Below are positions 52,358 to 62,739 of a stretch of DNA of 64,000 nucleotides, piece after piece. Made by a program: the position numbers and the translations under genes. The notes beneath the pieces were generated by a model, which was not told the origin of the DNA, made no database searches, and saw nothing but the letters and a program-made list of their open reading frames with translations. Positions within the stretch are counted from its first letter, which is position 1, and every line of letters begins with the position of its first letter. This DNA is from Sphingopyxis sp. HIX (lineage in GTDB: Bacteria; Pseudomonadota; Alphaproteobacteria; Sphingomonadales; Sphingomonadaceae): positions 62,001-126,000 of the forward strand of contig NZ_LNSB01000002.1 in the NCBI RefSeq assembly GCF_001468285.1, given 5' to 3'.

Positions 52358-53140
52358 TTAGGCCGCCTTGCGGACGTTGGGCAGGCGATCGATCAGCTCG
52401 CGCGCCAGCGCGATATAGGCCATCGATCCCGGACAGCGATGGTCGTAGATCAGCGCGGGCAGCCCGTGGCTCGGCGCTTCCGAAAGCCGCACGTTGCGCG
52501 GGATCACCGTCTCGAACACCACCGGCCCCAGCACCTCGCGCACATCGTCCGACACCTGATCGGTCAACCGGTTGCGCCGGTCGAACATGGTGAGCGCGAC
52601 CCCCAAGATCGACAATTTCTGGTTGAAGCGCTCGCGCACGCGCTCGACCGTGGTCAGCAGCTGGCTGAGCCCCTCGAGCGCGAAAAATTCGCATTGCAGC
52701 GGCACGATCAGCGATTCGGCGGCGATCAACGCGTTCAAGGTCAGCATGCCCAGCGAGGGCGGGCAGTCGATCAGGCAGATGTCCCACTGCCCCGCCTCGG
52801 CGCCCGACAGCGCCTGCTGCAGCCGCTGCAGCCGGTCCTGGAATTCGATCAGCTCGATCTCGGCGCCCGACAGGTCGACCGTCGCCGCGACGATGTCGAG
52901 CCGCGGCACCGCGGTCGGGATCGCGCATTCGGCGACCGTCGCGTCGCCGCGCAGCAGCTCGTAACTCGAAAGCTCGCGCTGTGCCTGCTTGATGCCGAGC
53001 CCGGTCGAGGCGTTGCCCTGCGGATCGAGGTCGATGATGAGCGTGCGCCAGCCCGTCGCCGCGAGCGCGGTGGCCAGGTTGATCGCGGTCGTCGTCTTGC
53101 CGACCCCACCCTTCTGGTTCGCCACCGCGATGCGGATCAT
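52358..53140 (-). CDS. parA: Chromosome-partition ATPase ParA
   Basis: ParA is a MinD-type ATPase that moves ParB-bound origins. The 260-residue protein begins MIRIAVANQKGGVGKTTTAI with the deviant Walker A KGGVGKTTT, and has LIIDLDPQGNAST and DICLIDCPPSLG. The ATG at 53140 overlaps the rsmG stop (ATGA). An open frame extends upstream through rsmG and was not used. parB follows with no gap. Confidence 0.96.
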   Translation of the reverse strand: MIRIAVANQKGGVGKTTTAINLATALAATGWRTLIIDLDPQGNASTGLGIKQAQRELSSYELLRGDATVAECAIPTAVPRLDIVAATVDLSGAEIELIEFQDRLQRLQQALSGAEAGQWDICLIDCPPSLGMLTLNALIAAESLIVPLQCEFFALEGLSQLLTTVERVRERFNQKLSILGVALTMFDRRNRLTDQVSDDVREVLGPVVFETVIPRNVRLSEAPSHGLPALIYDHRCPGSMAYIALARELIDRLPNVRKAA

Positions 53141-53808
53141 GCTTTCCCTCGCTTTTTTGGCGCAATGCGCCCCTGACCCACCAGGATCTGACTTTCGCCA
53201 TCGGTGCGGCTCTGTTCCACGTGGAACATTCTCTGCCATGCCGGCGGCAGCAACGCCAGTTCCTTAACCGCGTTTCGCCCCTTTGGCAGCAGCCAGCGCG
53301 TCGATTCGGTGGAAAAACGCGCGGATAAGTCGATCAGCCGATCGAGCGGCGCAAAGGCCCGCGCGCTGATCGTCCCCGCAGACTGCGTTTCGACGCGCTC
53401 GAGCGGCGCTTCGGCAACCTCGACATGCCCCAAGCCCAGCTCACCCGCGACGGCGCGCAAAAATTCGCATCGCCGCCGCCGCGATTCGACGAGCAAAATC
53501 GGCCGCTCGGAGAGGATAGCGACGACCAGCCCCGGCAATCCCGGGCCGCTCCCCAAATCGACCCAAAGCCCTTCGCCCTCCCGATCGAGTGCCAGCAACT
53601 GCGCGCTATCGGCGATATGCCGCACCCAAAGCGTCGGGATAGTCGACGCCGCGATCAGATTCTGCCGCTCGTTCTCGGCGACGAGCATCGCCGCAAACCG
53701 CTCGAGCGCCGCCCATTGCACGGCGGTCGGCGCAAACGCCGCTTTCAGCCAGTCGCGCGCAGCGCCTTCATCTTCCAATAGTTCGGCGTCCGCCACGTCG
53801 TCTTCCAC
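53137..53808 (-). CDS. rsmG: 16S rRNA (guanine-527-N7)-methyltransferase RsmG
   Basis: RsmG methylates G527 of 16S rRNA. The 223-residue protein has NERQNLIAASTIPTLWVRHI, the SAM motif VDLGSGPGLPGLVVAI (about 83-98), and VESRRRRCEFLRAVAGEL. A parS site lies inside it and encodes residues FHVEQ near the C-terminus. It overlaps parA by 4 bp. It is in the usual gidA-gidB-parA-parB cluster. Confidence 0.93.
   Translation of the reverse strand: MEDDVADAELLEDEGAARDWLKAAFAPTAVQWAALERFAAMLVAENERQNLIAASTIPTLWVRHIADSAQLLALDREGEGLWVDLGSGPGLPGLVVAILSERPILLVESRRRRCEFLRAVAGELGLGHVEVAEAPLERVETQSAGTISARAFAPLDRLIDLSARFSTESTRWLLPKGRNAVKELALLPPAWQRMFHVEQSRTDGESQILVGQGRIAPKKRGKA
53213..53228. promoter_or_regulatory. 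parS site 1 (inside rsmG)
   Basis: TGTTCCACGTGGAACA is a perfect 16-bp palindrome identical to the other two copies in the window and close to known parS sequences. It lies in coding sequence of rsmG. Confidence 0.9.
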
Positions 53809-54000
53809 CTTCCCCGCGAAGCGGGCTTATCCGTCCTTCGTGCCTTTGCGCCTTTGCGCGAGATTTTAAAAGCCTCACGCAAAGGCATGGGCACATGCAA
53901 AGACATCGCCGACCCAAGAATTTCTCACACAAAGTCACAAAGGGGGCCGCGAGCCACGCGAGACGAGCCTTCGGTCTTGAGCGCCAATACTATTGGTCAT
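53809..54000. repeat. Dispersed inverted repeat, copy H, and surrounding gap
   Basis: A degraded copy of the repeat lies at about 53836-53903: TCGTGCCTTTGCGCCTTTGC on the left and CTCACGCAAAGGCATG on the right. The gap continues to the mnmG stop at 54127. No gene was recognised. Confidence 0.55.
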
Positions 54001-54023
54001 GACCCCGGACTTGATCCGGGGTC
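54001..54023. repeat. Palindrome of the GACCCCGGACTTGATCC type
   Basis: GACCCCGGA and TCCGGGGTC form a 9-bp stem with a 5-nt loop. Together with the repeat at 23380 it shows the second repeat family in the window. It lies in the gap between mnmG and rsmG. Confidence 0.75.
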
Positions 54024-54126
54024 CCCTTTCCGCTCAAACTCCCGAACAGCCAAGACCATTCCTAGCGTTCTTGCGCAGCCAGCTCGTCATGAACATCCGC
54101 GTCGATTTCGATCGGCATCGCGCCTA

Positions 54127-56001
54127 TCAAGCCGCTCGCCGCTTGCTGTGCACAAGGATCGCGGTCAGCGCCGCCGGGGTCACCCCGTCGATCCGCCCTG
54201 CCTGACCGAGGGTCTCCGGCCGCGCCTTGCCCAGCCGTTCGACCATCTCGCGCGACAGCCCGCCGATCGCCGAATAATCGAGCGCCGGGTCGAGCAGGAT
54301 CGCCTCATTTGCCGCGAGCGAGCGCAACTCGGCCTCCTGCCGCGCGACATAGGGCGCATAATGCGCATCTTCGGCCAGCTCGGCAAGGATCGACGCGTCG
54401 ATCGCCGCGAGTTCGGGCGCGAGCAAAGCCAGCTTCGCCATCGTCACCTCGGGAAAACGCAGCAGGTCGATCCGCCGCCGCGCCGCGCCATCGCCGGGCA
54501 GCGCGAGCCCGATCACCGCATAATCGGCGCTCGTCACCGGCGCGTCTAGCAAAGCCGCCGCGCGCGCGCGCTCGGCCATCCGCGCGTCGAACAGTTTCGC
54601 AGTCGCCGGCCGCACCAGCCCCAGCGCGATGCCCTTCGGCGTCAGCCGCGTCGCCGCATTGTCGGCGCGCAGCCGCAGCCGGTACTCGGCGCGCGCGGTG
54701 AGCATGCGATAGGGCTCGGTCACCCCCTGCAGCACCAGGTCGTCGACCATCACCCCGATATAGGATTCCGAGCGATCGAGGATCAGCGGCTCGCGCCCCT
54801 GCATGGCGAGCGCGGCATTCGCCCCCGCGACCAGCCCCTGCGCCGCCGCCTCTTCATAACCGGTGGTGCCATTGATCTGCCCGGCGCAATAAAGTCCACC
54901 TATGCCACGCACCTGCAAGGTCCGGTCGAGTGCGCGCGGGTCGATATGGTCATATTCGACCGCATAGCCGGGCACCGTCATCTCGACCGCCTCGAGTCCC
55001 TCCATCGTGCGCAGCATCGCGAGTTGCACATCGGCGGGGAGCGAGGTCGAAATGCCGTTCGGATAGACCAGCGCCGAGTTGAGCCCCTCGGGCTCGAGAA
55101 ACACCTGGTGCCCGTCGCGGTCGGCGAAGCGGTGGATCTTGTCCTCGATCGACGGGCAATAGCGCGGCCCCGCGGCGCCAATCGCCCCGGTGAACAGCGG
55201 CGAGCGGTCGAGATTCGCCGCGATGATCTTATGGCTTTCGGCGTTGGTGCGCGTGATCGCGCAGAAAATCTGCGGGACCGTCCGGCGATTGTTCCACGTG
55301 GAACAGGTCCAGCTTGCGCCCTCGGCGCTGTCCGACAGCTGCTCATCGAGCCGCGCCCAGTCGATCGTCCGCCCGTCGAGCCGCGGCGGCGTGCCGGTCT
55401 TGAGCCGCGCCATCGGGAGGTCGGCGGCGCGGAGCTGCTCGGCGAGCCGATGCGCCCCGGCCTCGCCGATACGCCCGCCCTCCATCCGCTCCTCGCCGCG
55501 AAACAGCCGCCCGCCAAGAAAGGTCCCGGTCGCGAGCACCACCGCACCGGTGGCCAGCGTGGTCCCGTCGCCGAGTTCGAGCCCCGCAACGCGCGCGCCA
55601 TCGTATGACAGGATCAGCGCCGCCGCTTCGCCTTCGACGACGGTGATCGCCTCTTCGGCGGCGAGCAAATCCTGGATCGCCTGCCGATAGAGTTTGCGGT
55701 CGGCCTGAATCCGCGGCCCCTGCACCGCCGCGCCCTTCGACGCGTTGAGCATGCGGTAATGGATCGCCGCCGCATCGGCCCCGCGCGCCATCCACCCGTC
55801 GAGCGCGTCGACTTCGCGCATCAGATGTCCCTTGCCGAGCCCCCCGATCGCCGGGTTGCACGACATCGTCCCGATCAGCGCCGGGTCGAAACTGACGAGG
55901 GCGACCGACGCGCCCAGCCGCGCCGCCGCCGCGGCGGCCTCGGTCCCGGCGTGCCCACCGCCGACGACGATGACATCATATGTTGTTGCGCTGCTGTGCA
56001 T
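54127..56001 (-). CDS. mnmG: tRNA uridine-5-carboxymethylaminomethyl modification enzyme MnmG (GidA)
   Basis: MnmG with MnmE adds the carboxymethylaminomethyl group at U34 of several tRNAs using FAD. The protein (624 residues) has the FAD motif [17 protein letters not shown] (from residue 14), [37 protein letters not shown], the FAD-contact block [20 protein letters not shown] and [15 protein letters not shown]-like C-terminal features including [20 protein letters not shown]. The ATG at 56001 ([13 protein letters not shown]) is used. A parS site at 55290 lies within it. Confidence 0.95.
   Translation of the reverse strand: MHSSATTYDVIVVGGGHAGTEAAAAAARLGASVALVSFDPALIGTMSCNPAIGGLGKGHLMREVDALDGWMARGADAAAIHYRMLNASKGAAVQGPRIQADRKLYRQAIQDLLAAEEAITVVEGEAAALILSYDGARVAGLELGDGTTLATGAVVLATGTFLGGRLFRGEERMEGGRIGEAGAHRLAEQLRAADLPMARLKTGTPPRLDGRTIDWARLDEQLSDSAEGASWTCSTWNNRRTVPQIFCAITRTNAESHKIIAANLDRSPLFTGAIGAAGPRYCPSIEDKIHRFADRDGHQVFLEPEGLNSALVYPNGISTSLPADVQLAMLRTMEGLEAVEMTVPGYAVEYDHIDPRALDRTLQVRGIGGLYCAGQINGTTGYEEAAAQGLVAGANAALAMQGREPLILDRSESYIGVMVDDLVLQGVTEPYRMLTARAEYRLRLRADNAATRLTPKGIALGLVRPATAKLFDARMAERARAAALLDAPVTSADYAVIGLALPGDGAARRRIDLLRFPEVTMAKLALLAPELAAIDASILAELAEDAHYAPYVARQEAELRSLAANEAILLDPALDYSAIGGLSREMVERLGKARPETLGQAGRIDGVTPAALTAILVHSKRRAA
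55290..55305. promoter_or_regulatory. parS site 2 (inside mnmG)
   Basis: TGTTCCACGTGGAACA again, here encoding C-S-T-W-N in mnmG. It is 2,077 bp from site 1. Confidence 0.9.
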
Positions 56002-56057
56002 GATTGTGGCGGCGCATAGCGGATAAGCGCTGGCAAATCTATCGGCGCGTAGCGCCA

Positions 56058-56119
56058 CGAAAGTCTCACGCGAAGACGCGAAGAGAATCGGCTTTCCTCT
56101 TTGGGCCTTTGCGTAAGAA
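56058..56119. repeat. Dispersed inverted repeat, copy I
   Basis: CGAAAGTCTCACGCGAAGAC on the left pairs loosely with GGCCTTTGCGTAAG on the right. It lies between mnmE and mnmG and is the weakest copy of the family. Confidence 0.5.
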
Positions 56120-56152
56120 TAATGGGCTTACGCCCAACCTGGCCAGAACCGC

Positions 56153-56168
56153 TGTTCCACGTGGAACA
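56153..56168. promoter_or_regulatory. parS site 3 (abutting the mnmE stop)
   Basis: TGTTCCACGTGGAACA ends directly next to the stop codon of mnmE (56169-56171). It is 863 bp from site 2. No other perfect copy was seen in the window. Confidence 0.9.
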
Positions 56169-57500
56169 TCATTTCCCGATGCAGAAACGCCCGAACAAGG
56201 CGTCGAGCATCTCCTCGACCCCCGCGCTTCCGGTGATCCGGTCGAGCGCCCCGCCGGCGAGCCGCAGCCGCTCGGCGAGCAGGATCAGGTCGCCCGCCTC
56301 GCGCGACCCGGTCTCGATCCCCAGCCAATCCCTCGCCTCGCGAAGCGCGTCACGCTGGCGACGGCGCAGTGCCGCCTCGCCCTCGCGCGGCAGCAGTGCG
56401 CGCGCCATCTCGACGATCATGCGGTGGAGCTTGTCCAACCCCTCGCCCGTCGTCGCCGACAGGATCAGGTCGCAGCGCGCCGCCTCGGCCTCCGCCGCGG
56501 CATCGCCCTTCCAGCGGTCGGCCTGCGCCGCGACCAGGATCGCGCGCGGATGATCGGGCGCTTCCTTCGGCGGCCCCAGCCACAACAATATGTCCGCGGC
56601 TTCGACCGCCGCCTTGGCGCGATCGATCCCGATCATCTCGATTTCATCGGCGCTTGTCGCGCGCAGGCCCGCGGTGTCCGAAAAGCGCATCGCGATCCCG
56701 TCGAGCGCCAGCGCCGTCTCGATCACATCGCGCGTCGTCCCTGCTACCGGCGACACGATTGCCAGCTCGCGCTTAGCTAAAGCATTGATAAGAGTGGATT
56801 TACCTGCATTAGGCGGCCCCGCGATCACGACCGACAAGCCCTCGGCAATCACCTCCGCCGCCGGCCGCGCCAGCCATTCACTCATATCGGCCGCCAATGA
56901 CGACATGCCCTCGCACAAGCGATGTGCGCAACCATCGACAACGTCGACATCATCCTCATCGGCAAAATTGAGCTCGGCCTCGGCCCCGGCCATCAGCCCG
57001 AGCAGCCGTCCCTGCCACACCTCGACCGCGCGCGACACATGCCCGCTTGCCATGGCCATCGCCTGCTTGCGCTGGCTCTCGGTCTCGGCCGCGAGCAGAT
57101 CGGCGAGCCCCTCGGCCTCGGCCAGATCGATCCGACCGTTGTCGAACGCGCGCCGCGTAAATTCGCCGGCCTCCGCGCGTCGCAACCCAGGCATCGCGCC
57201 CAGCGCCGCCTCGACCGCCGCGACCACAGCGCGCCCGCCATGCAGGTGCAGCTCTGCCAGATCCTCGCCCGTCGCCGTCGCCTGCCCCGGAAACCAGAGC
57301 AGCAGCGCGCGGTCGAGCGGTGCGCCGTTGGCATCCTTCAACTCGGCTAGCGACGCTCGCCGCGGCACCGGTAGTCGCCCCGCCAAGGCTTCGAGCGCCG
57401 CGCCCGAGCGTGGCCCGCTTACACGCACGACGCCGATCGCCGCCGGCGGCATCCCGCTCGACAGCGCGAATATCGTGTCGTTCGCCTCGCCTTGGTTCAG
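56169..57500 (-). CDS. mnmE: tRNA modification GTPase MnmE (TrmE), probable CTG start
   Basis: MnmE is the GTPase partner of MnmG. The protein (443 residues from the inferred start) has DTIFALSSGMPPAAIGVVRV, EFTRRAFDNGRIDLAEAEGL, the G1 loop GPPNAGKST (228-236), GTTRDVIE, DTAG and the C-terminal FCIGK. The G4 NKxD is replaced by AQAD. There is no ATG, GTG or TTG between the previous stop and the conserved DTIFALS; CTG at 57500 overlaps the TGA of the upstream gene (CTGA) and follows AAGGGA by 8 nt, so it is the likely start. A later ATG would remove conserved residues. Confidence 0.92.
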   Translation of the reverse strand: MNQGEANDTIFALSSGMPPAAIGVVRVSGPRSGAALEALAGRLPVPRRASLAELKDANGAPLDRALLLWFPGQATATGEDLAELHLHGGRAVVAAVEAALGAMPGLRRAEAGEFTRRAFDNGRIDLAEAEGLADLLAAETESQRKQAMAMASGHVSRAVEVWQGRLLGLMAGAEAELNFADEDDVDVVDGCAHRLCEGMSSLAADMSEWLARPAAEVIAEGLSVVIAGPPNAGKSTLINALAKRELAIVSPVAGTTRDVIETALALDGIAMRFSDTAGLRATSADEIEMIGIDRAKAAVEAADILLWLGPPKEAPDHPRAILVAAQADRWKGDAAAEAEAARCDLILSATTGEGLDKLHRMIVEMARALLPREGEAALRRRQRDALREARDWLGIETGSREAGDLILLAERLRLAGGALDRITGSAGVEEMLDALFGRFCIGK

Positions 57501-57787
57501 CTCTTGCGTCCCTTCGCGGACTTGTCGTCGGCATCGGCCGTCTTGACCGCCCCGCCCATCAGCCCGCCGCCGAACTGGCTCATCAACGACTGGATCAGCC
57601 CCAGCCCGCTTTCGCCCATCGGCACCCAGCTCTTGACCATCGTCTGGACCATATCGGGGGTGATCCCCTTCGCCATCAGCTCCTTGACGCGGCTGAGGTA
57701 AATTTCGTGCAGCGGCTCGAGGTCGGGCAGGCCGACCAGCCGTCGCGCTTCCTCGGGGGTGCAATCGATCTCGATATTGAATTTCAT
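57497..57787 (-). CDS. Small conserved protein (DUF6489-like)
   Basis: The 96-residue protein starts MKFNIEIDCTPEEARRLVGL and has LEPLHEIYLSRVKELMAKGI followed by a Gly-rich helical middle and a charged tail. I recognise it as a sphingomonad conserved small protein (probably DUF6489). The stop overlaps the CTG start of mnmE. It is divergent from the dienelactone hydrolase gene. Function unknown. Confidence 0.7.
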   Translation of the reverse strand: MKFNIEIDCTPEEARRLVGLPDLEPLHEIYLSRVKELMAKGITPDMVQTMVKSWVPMGESGLGLIQSLMSQFGGGLMGGAVKTADADDKSAKGRKS

Positions 57788-57896
57788 CGCCGGTCTCCGC
57801 CCCGCAAAAAGCCTCAGCGCGCGCTTGAGCCGCGCCGCCGTGGCCGCTAGCTTCGCGCTTTCACCGGCAAGAAGCAAGAGTCAGGAGAGCCTCCGA

Positions 57897-58595
57897 ATGT
57901 CCGCGACCAACACAACCATCCCCGCCCTCGACGGCGCGGCGGAAATTCCCGCCTATGTCGCGCGCCCCGACGCAGACAGCTCGCGCGCAATCATTGTCAT
58001 TCCCGAAATCTTCGGAGTGAACGCCGGCATCCGCAAGAAATGCGACGACTGGGCGGCCGAGGGCTATCTTGCGATCGCGCCCGACATCTTTTGGCGCTTC
58101 GCCCCCGGGGTCGAGCTCAACCCCGATGTCGAAGCCGAATTGCAGGAGGCCTTTGGCTATTTCGGCCAATATGACGCCGACGACGGGGTCAAGGATATCG
58201 AAGCAGCGATCAAATGGCTCCACGGCCAGGGCGCCGCGAAGGTCGGCTGCGTCGGCTTCTGCCTCGGCGGTCGCCTCGCCTATATGGCCGCGGCGCGCAC
58301 CGACGTGAACGCGTCGGTCGGCTATTATGGCGTCATGATCGACCAGATGCTGAACGAGAGCCACGCGATCGCGCACCCGCTGATGCTCCATATCCCGACC
58401 GAAGACCATCTGGTCGACCATGCGGCGCAGAAGGTCATCCACGACGGGCTCGACCCGCACCCGAAGGTCACGCTCCACGATTATGCCGGCCTCGACCATG
58501 GTTTCGCAGCGACCAGCGGCAACCGCCGCAACGAGGAGGGCGCGCAGCTCGCCGACGGCCGTACGCGCGCCTTCTTTGTCGAGCATCTCGCATGA
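57897..58595 (+). CDS. Dienelactone hydrolase family protein
   Basis: The 232-residue protein has the alpha/beta-hydrolase fold with Cys nucleophile in VGCVGFCLGGRLAYMAA (Cys122), acid residue near PTEDHLVD and His in GLDHGFAATSG. VIPEIFGVNAGIRKKCDDWA is typical of dienelactone hydrolases, which act on lactones in aromatic breakdown; the actual substrate is unknown. ATG at 57897 follows AGGAGAG. The stop overlaps the next gene (ATGA). Confidence 0.88.
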   Translation: MSATNTTIPALDGAAEIPAYVARPDADSSRAIIVIPEIFGVNAGIRKKCDDWAAEGYLAIAPDIFWRFAPGVELNPDVEAELQEAFGYFGQYDADDGVKDIEAAIKWLHGQGAAKVGCVGFCLGGRLAYMAAARTDVNASVGYYGVMIDQMLNESHAIAHPLMLHIPTEDHLVDHAAQKVIHDGLDPHPKVTLHDYAGLDHGFAATSGNRRNEEGAQLADGRTRAFFVEHLA

Positions 58596-58990
58596 GTGCG
58601 CATCCGGGCCTCGCCGCCTGGCACGCCTATATGGCGGAGGGCGGCGATCCGCAGGCGCTGCGCGACCTGCTCGCCGAGGATGCCGTGTTCCACTCGCCCG
58701 TCGTCCACACACCGCAGGCGGGGCGCGACAAGGTCTTCGCCTATCTGCACGCCGCCAGCCATGTGCTCGGCGGCGAGAATTTCCGCTACCTGCGCGAAAT
58801 CGTCGACGGCGACCAGGCGATGCTCGAATTCCAGAGCGAACTCGACGGCATCCAGATCAACGGGGTCGATATCATCCGCTGGAACGACAACGGAAAGATT
58901 AGCGATTTCAAGGTGATGGTCCGCCCGCTCAAGGCGATCAACAAGGTCTGGGAGAAGATGGCCGAGATGCTCGCCGCACAGGCGAGCTAG
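58592..58990 (+). CDS. NTF2/SnoaL-like small protein
   Basis: The 132-residue protein has an NTF2-like start, LAAWHAYMAEGGDPQALRDL, a central HSPVVHTPQAGRDKVFAYLH and a C-terminal WNDNGKISDFKVMVRPLKAI strand. These fit cone-shaped SnoaL/NTF2 folds used as ligand pockets or hydrolases. It overlaps the dienelactone hydrolase stop, so the pair is co-translated. It overlaps the DUF1489 gene by 4 bp at its 3' end. Function unknown. Confidence 0.75.
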   Translation: MSAHPGLAAWHAYMAEGGDPQALRDLLAEDAVFHSPVVHTPQAGRDKVFAYLHAASHVLGGENFRYLREIVDGDQAMLEFQSELDGIQINGVDIIRWNDNGKISDFKVMVRPLKAINKVWEKMAEMLAAQAS

Positions 58991-59388
58991 ATCAGCATCA
59001 GCTCGGCGAGCTCGCGGTAAAGCTCGGGCGGCAGCTCGCCGATCCCGCTCTTATCGTCGACGCCCTTGGGCGCATCGGCATCGGTCAGGTAGCGCCAGCC
59101 CTGGTGTGCGCGCTTGGGCTGCGGGTGGATGCGCTCGAGCACCGCGGCGCAGACGATGTCGATCCGCCCGTCGTCGCGGTCGTCGAAACGCAATATCTCG
59201 ACACGCCCCACGAGCATATGCTTGACGATGAAATGTAGCTTGCCGCCGATCAGCTCGTCGGCGCGCTTGGGCTTGAAGCGCGTCGTGAAGCGCACCTCGC
59301 CCGCTTCGGCGCGCGACGCGATACGCGCTTCGAGCACGCCATAATCGGAACAGCCGACCGCAACGCGGGTCATGTGGAGCGCTGGCAT
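58987..59388 (-). CDS. DUF1489 family protein
   Basis: The 133-residue protein has KPKRADELIGGKLHFIVKHM, RIDIVCAAVLERIHPQPKRA and HQGWRYLTDADAPKGVDDKS, the diagnostic blocks of the alphaproteobacterial DUF1489 family. No function is known. It converges on the NTF2-like gene and is followed leftward by none of its operon mates; it is separated from rho by 73 bp. Confidence 0.85.
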   Translation of the reverse strand: MPALHMTRVAVGCSDYGVLEARIASRAEAGEVRFTTRFKPKRADELIGGKLHFIVKHMLVGRVEILRFDDRDDGRIDIVCAAVLERIHPQPKRAHQGWRYLTDADAPKGVDDKSGIGELPPELYRELAELMLI

Positions 59389-59461
59389 GGCCTCAACATC
59401 GGGACGGCCACGCGCACGTTCAAGCCCGTCCGCGCACCGTCGTCACCACAAGAACCGCGAC

Positions 59462-60718
<1,257 letters not shown>

Positions 60719-60910
60719 GGATAGATTCCGGGTATGAATATAGGGAGATATTTGGACTAAGTTCGTTGCACCGGCTGGTGCCTATCCGGCCGTGGGACGA
60801 CCGTTACAGATAGCTCGGCGCATGGGAGCGCCGCCCGCAGGAAACGAGGTTGATCGGCCCCTATAACCGCGTCCGGCCCAAGTCAATCGCGGCTGCGCCC
60901 AGCCGAGGCG

Positions 60911-61375
60911 TCAGAACGGGCGGACGACCACGAGGATCACGATCAGCGCCGCGGCGACCCCAGGGACCTCGTTGAGCATGCGCAGCTGCTTCTCGGTCAA
61001 AGGGCGCTGCCCCTTGGCGAGCTTCTTCGCATAGCCGACCATCCAGCCATGATAGCCGGACAGCGCGATCACGAGCAGCAATTTGGCGACGAACCAGCCC
61101 TCGCGCCAGAAGTCGCCGTTGAAGGCGAGCATCAGCCCGAAGATCCAGACGAAGCCGATCGCCGGCGCCAGGATGATCTTGCGCAACCGCTCCTCGCGCT
61201 CGATCCACTTCTTGTCCTCGTCGGACCCGACCGGACATTGGTGGTGATAGACGAAGAAGCGCGGCATCATGAACAGGCCGGCCATGAAGAAGATCACGAA
61301 GATCACATGGGCCGCTTTGACCCACAGGGTCGCCGATCCCAAAAAGCCCGTCAGACTCAAGCCCGCCAGTTCCAT
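60911..61375 (-). CDS. hemJ: Protoporphyrinogen oxidase HemJ
   Basis: HemJ oxidises protoporphyrinogen IX to protoporphyrin IX in the inner membrane. The 154-residue protein has four membrane helices, with WVKAAHVIFVIFFMAGLFMM at the start and the conserved His in AAHVIF, then RFFVYHHQC and a C-terminal LKGQRPLTEKQLRMLNEVPG-like block. The ATG at 61375 starts MELAGLSLTGFLG, 2 bp after the hemE stop. With hemE it forms a late heme-synthesis pair. Confidence 0.9.
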   Translation of the reverse strand: MELAGLSLTGFLGSATLWVKAAHVIFVIFFMAGLFMMPRFFVYHHQCPVGSDEDKKWIEREERLRKIILAPAIGFVWIFGLMLAFNGDFWREGWFVAKLLLVIALSGYHGWMVGYAKKLAKGQRPLTEKQLRMLNEVPGVAAALIVILVVVRPF

Positions 61376-61377
61376 GC

Positions 61378-62400
<1,023 letters not shown>

Positions 62401-62739
62401 CGGTCGTCCCTCTTTCTCTTCCATTAGAATATATAAGAATATGGTGGTGGTTTGTTGGCGGGCGAAGAAGGCGGCTTTAGGCAGCGCCGCCGCCTTTGCC
62501 AACAGCTTGACTCGTCGCCGTGCCATCTTCGCCGCGGAGTCGCGTGCCGCTTTCCCCGTTCTTCACAGCCTGTGGATAAACATCGCACGCTGTGGACAAG
62601 CCATGGGGCGGAATCGACGCGGCGGGGGATGAATCCACCATCCCGATTTTGCCCCTGCGCTTGTCCCGAAACTTATCCACAGCCCACGCGAAACGCGTCT
62701 CTGCTTGCCTTTTTCCGTCCCTTTGCCCCAAGTGACACC
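62401..62739. other. Probable chromosome replication origin (oriC)
   Basis: This 339-bp gap between hemE and ppsR holds two perfect DnaA boxes (TGTGGATAA 62571-62579, TTATCCACA 62673-62681) and TGTGGACAA (62591-62599), plus four GANTC methylation sites (62509, 62537, 62611, 62631) and an AT-rich patch ATTAGAATATATAAGAATAT near 62423. Position next to hemE is as in Caulobacter. The three parS sites and the strand bias of neighbours agree. Confidence 0.8.
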
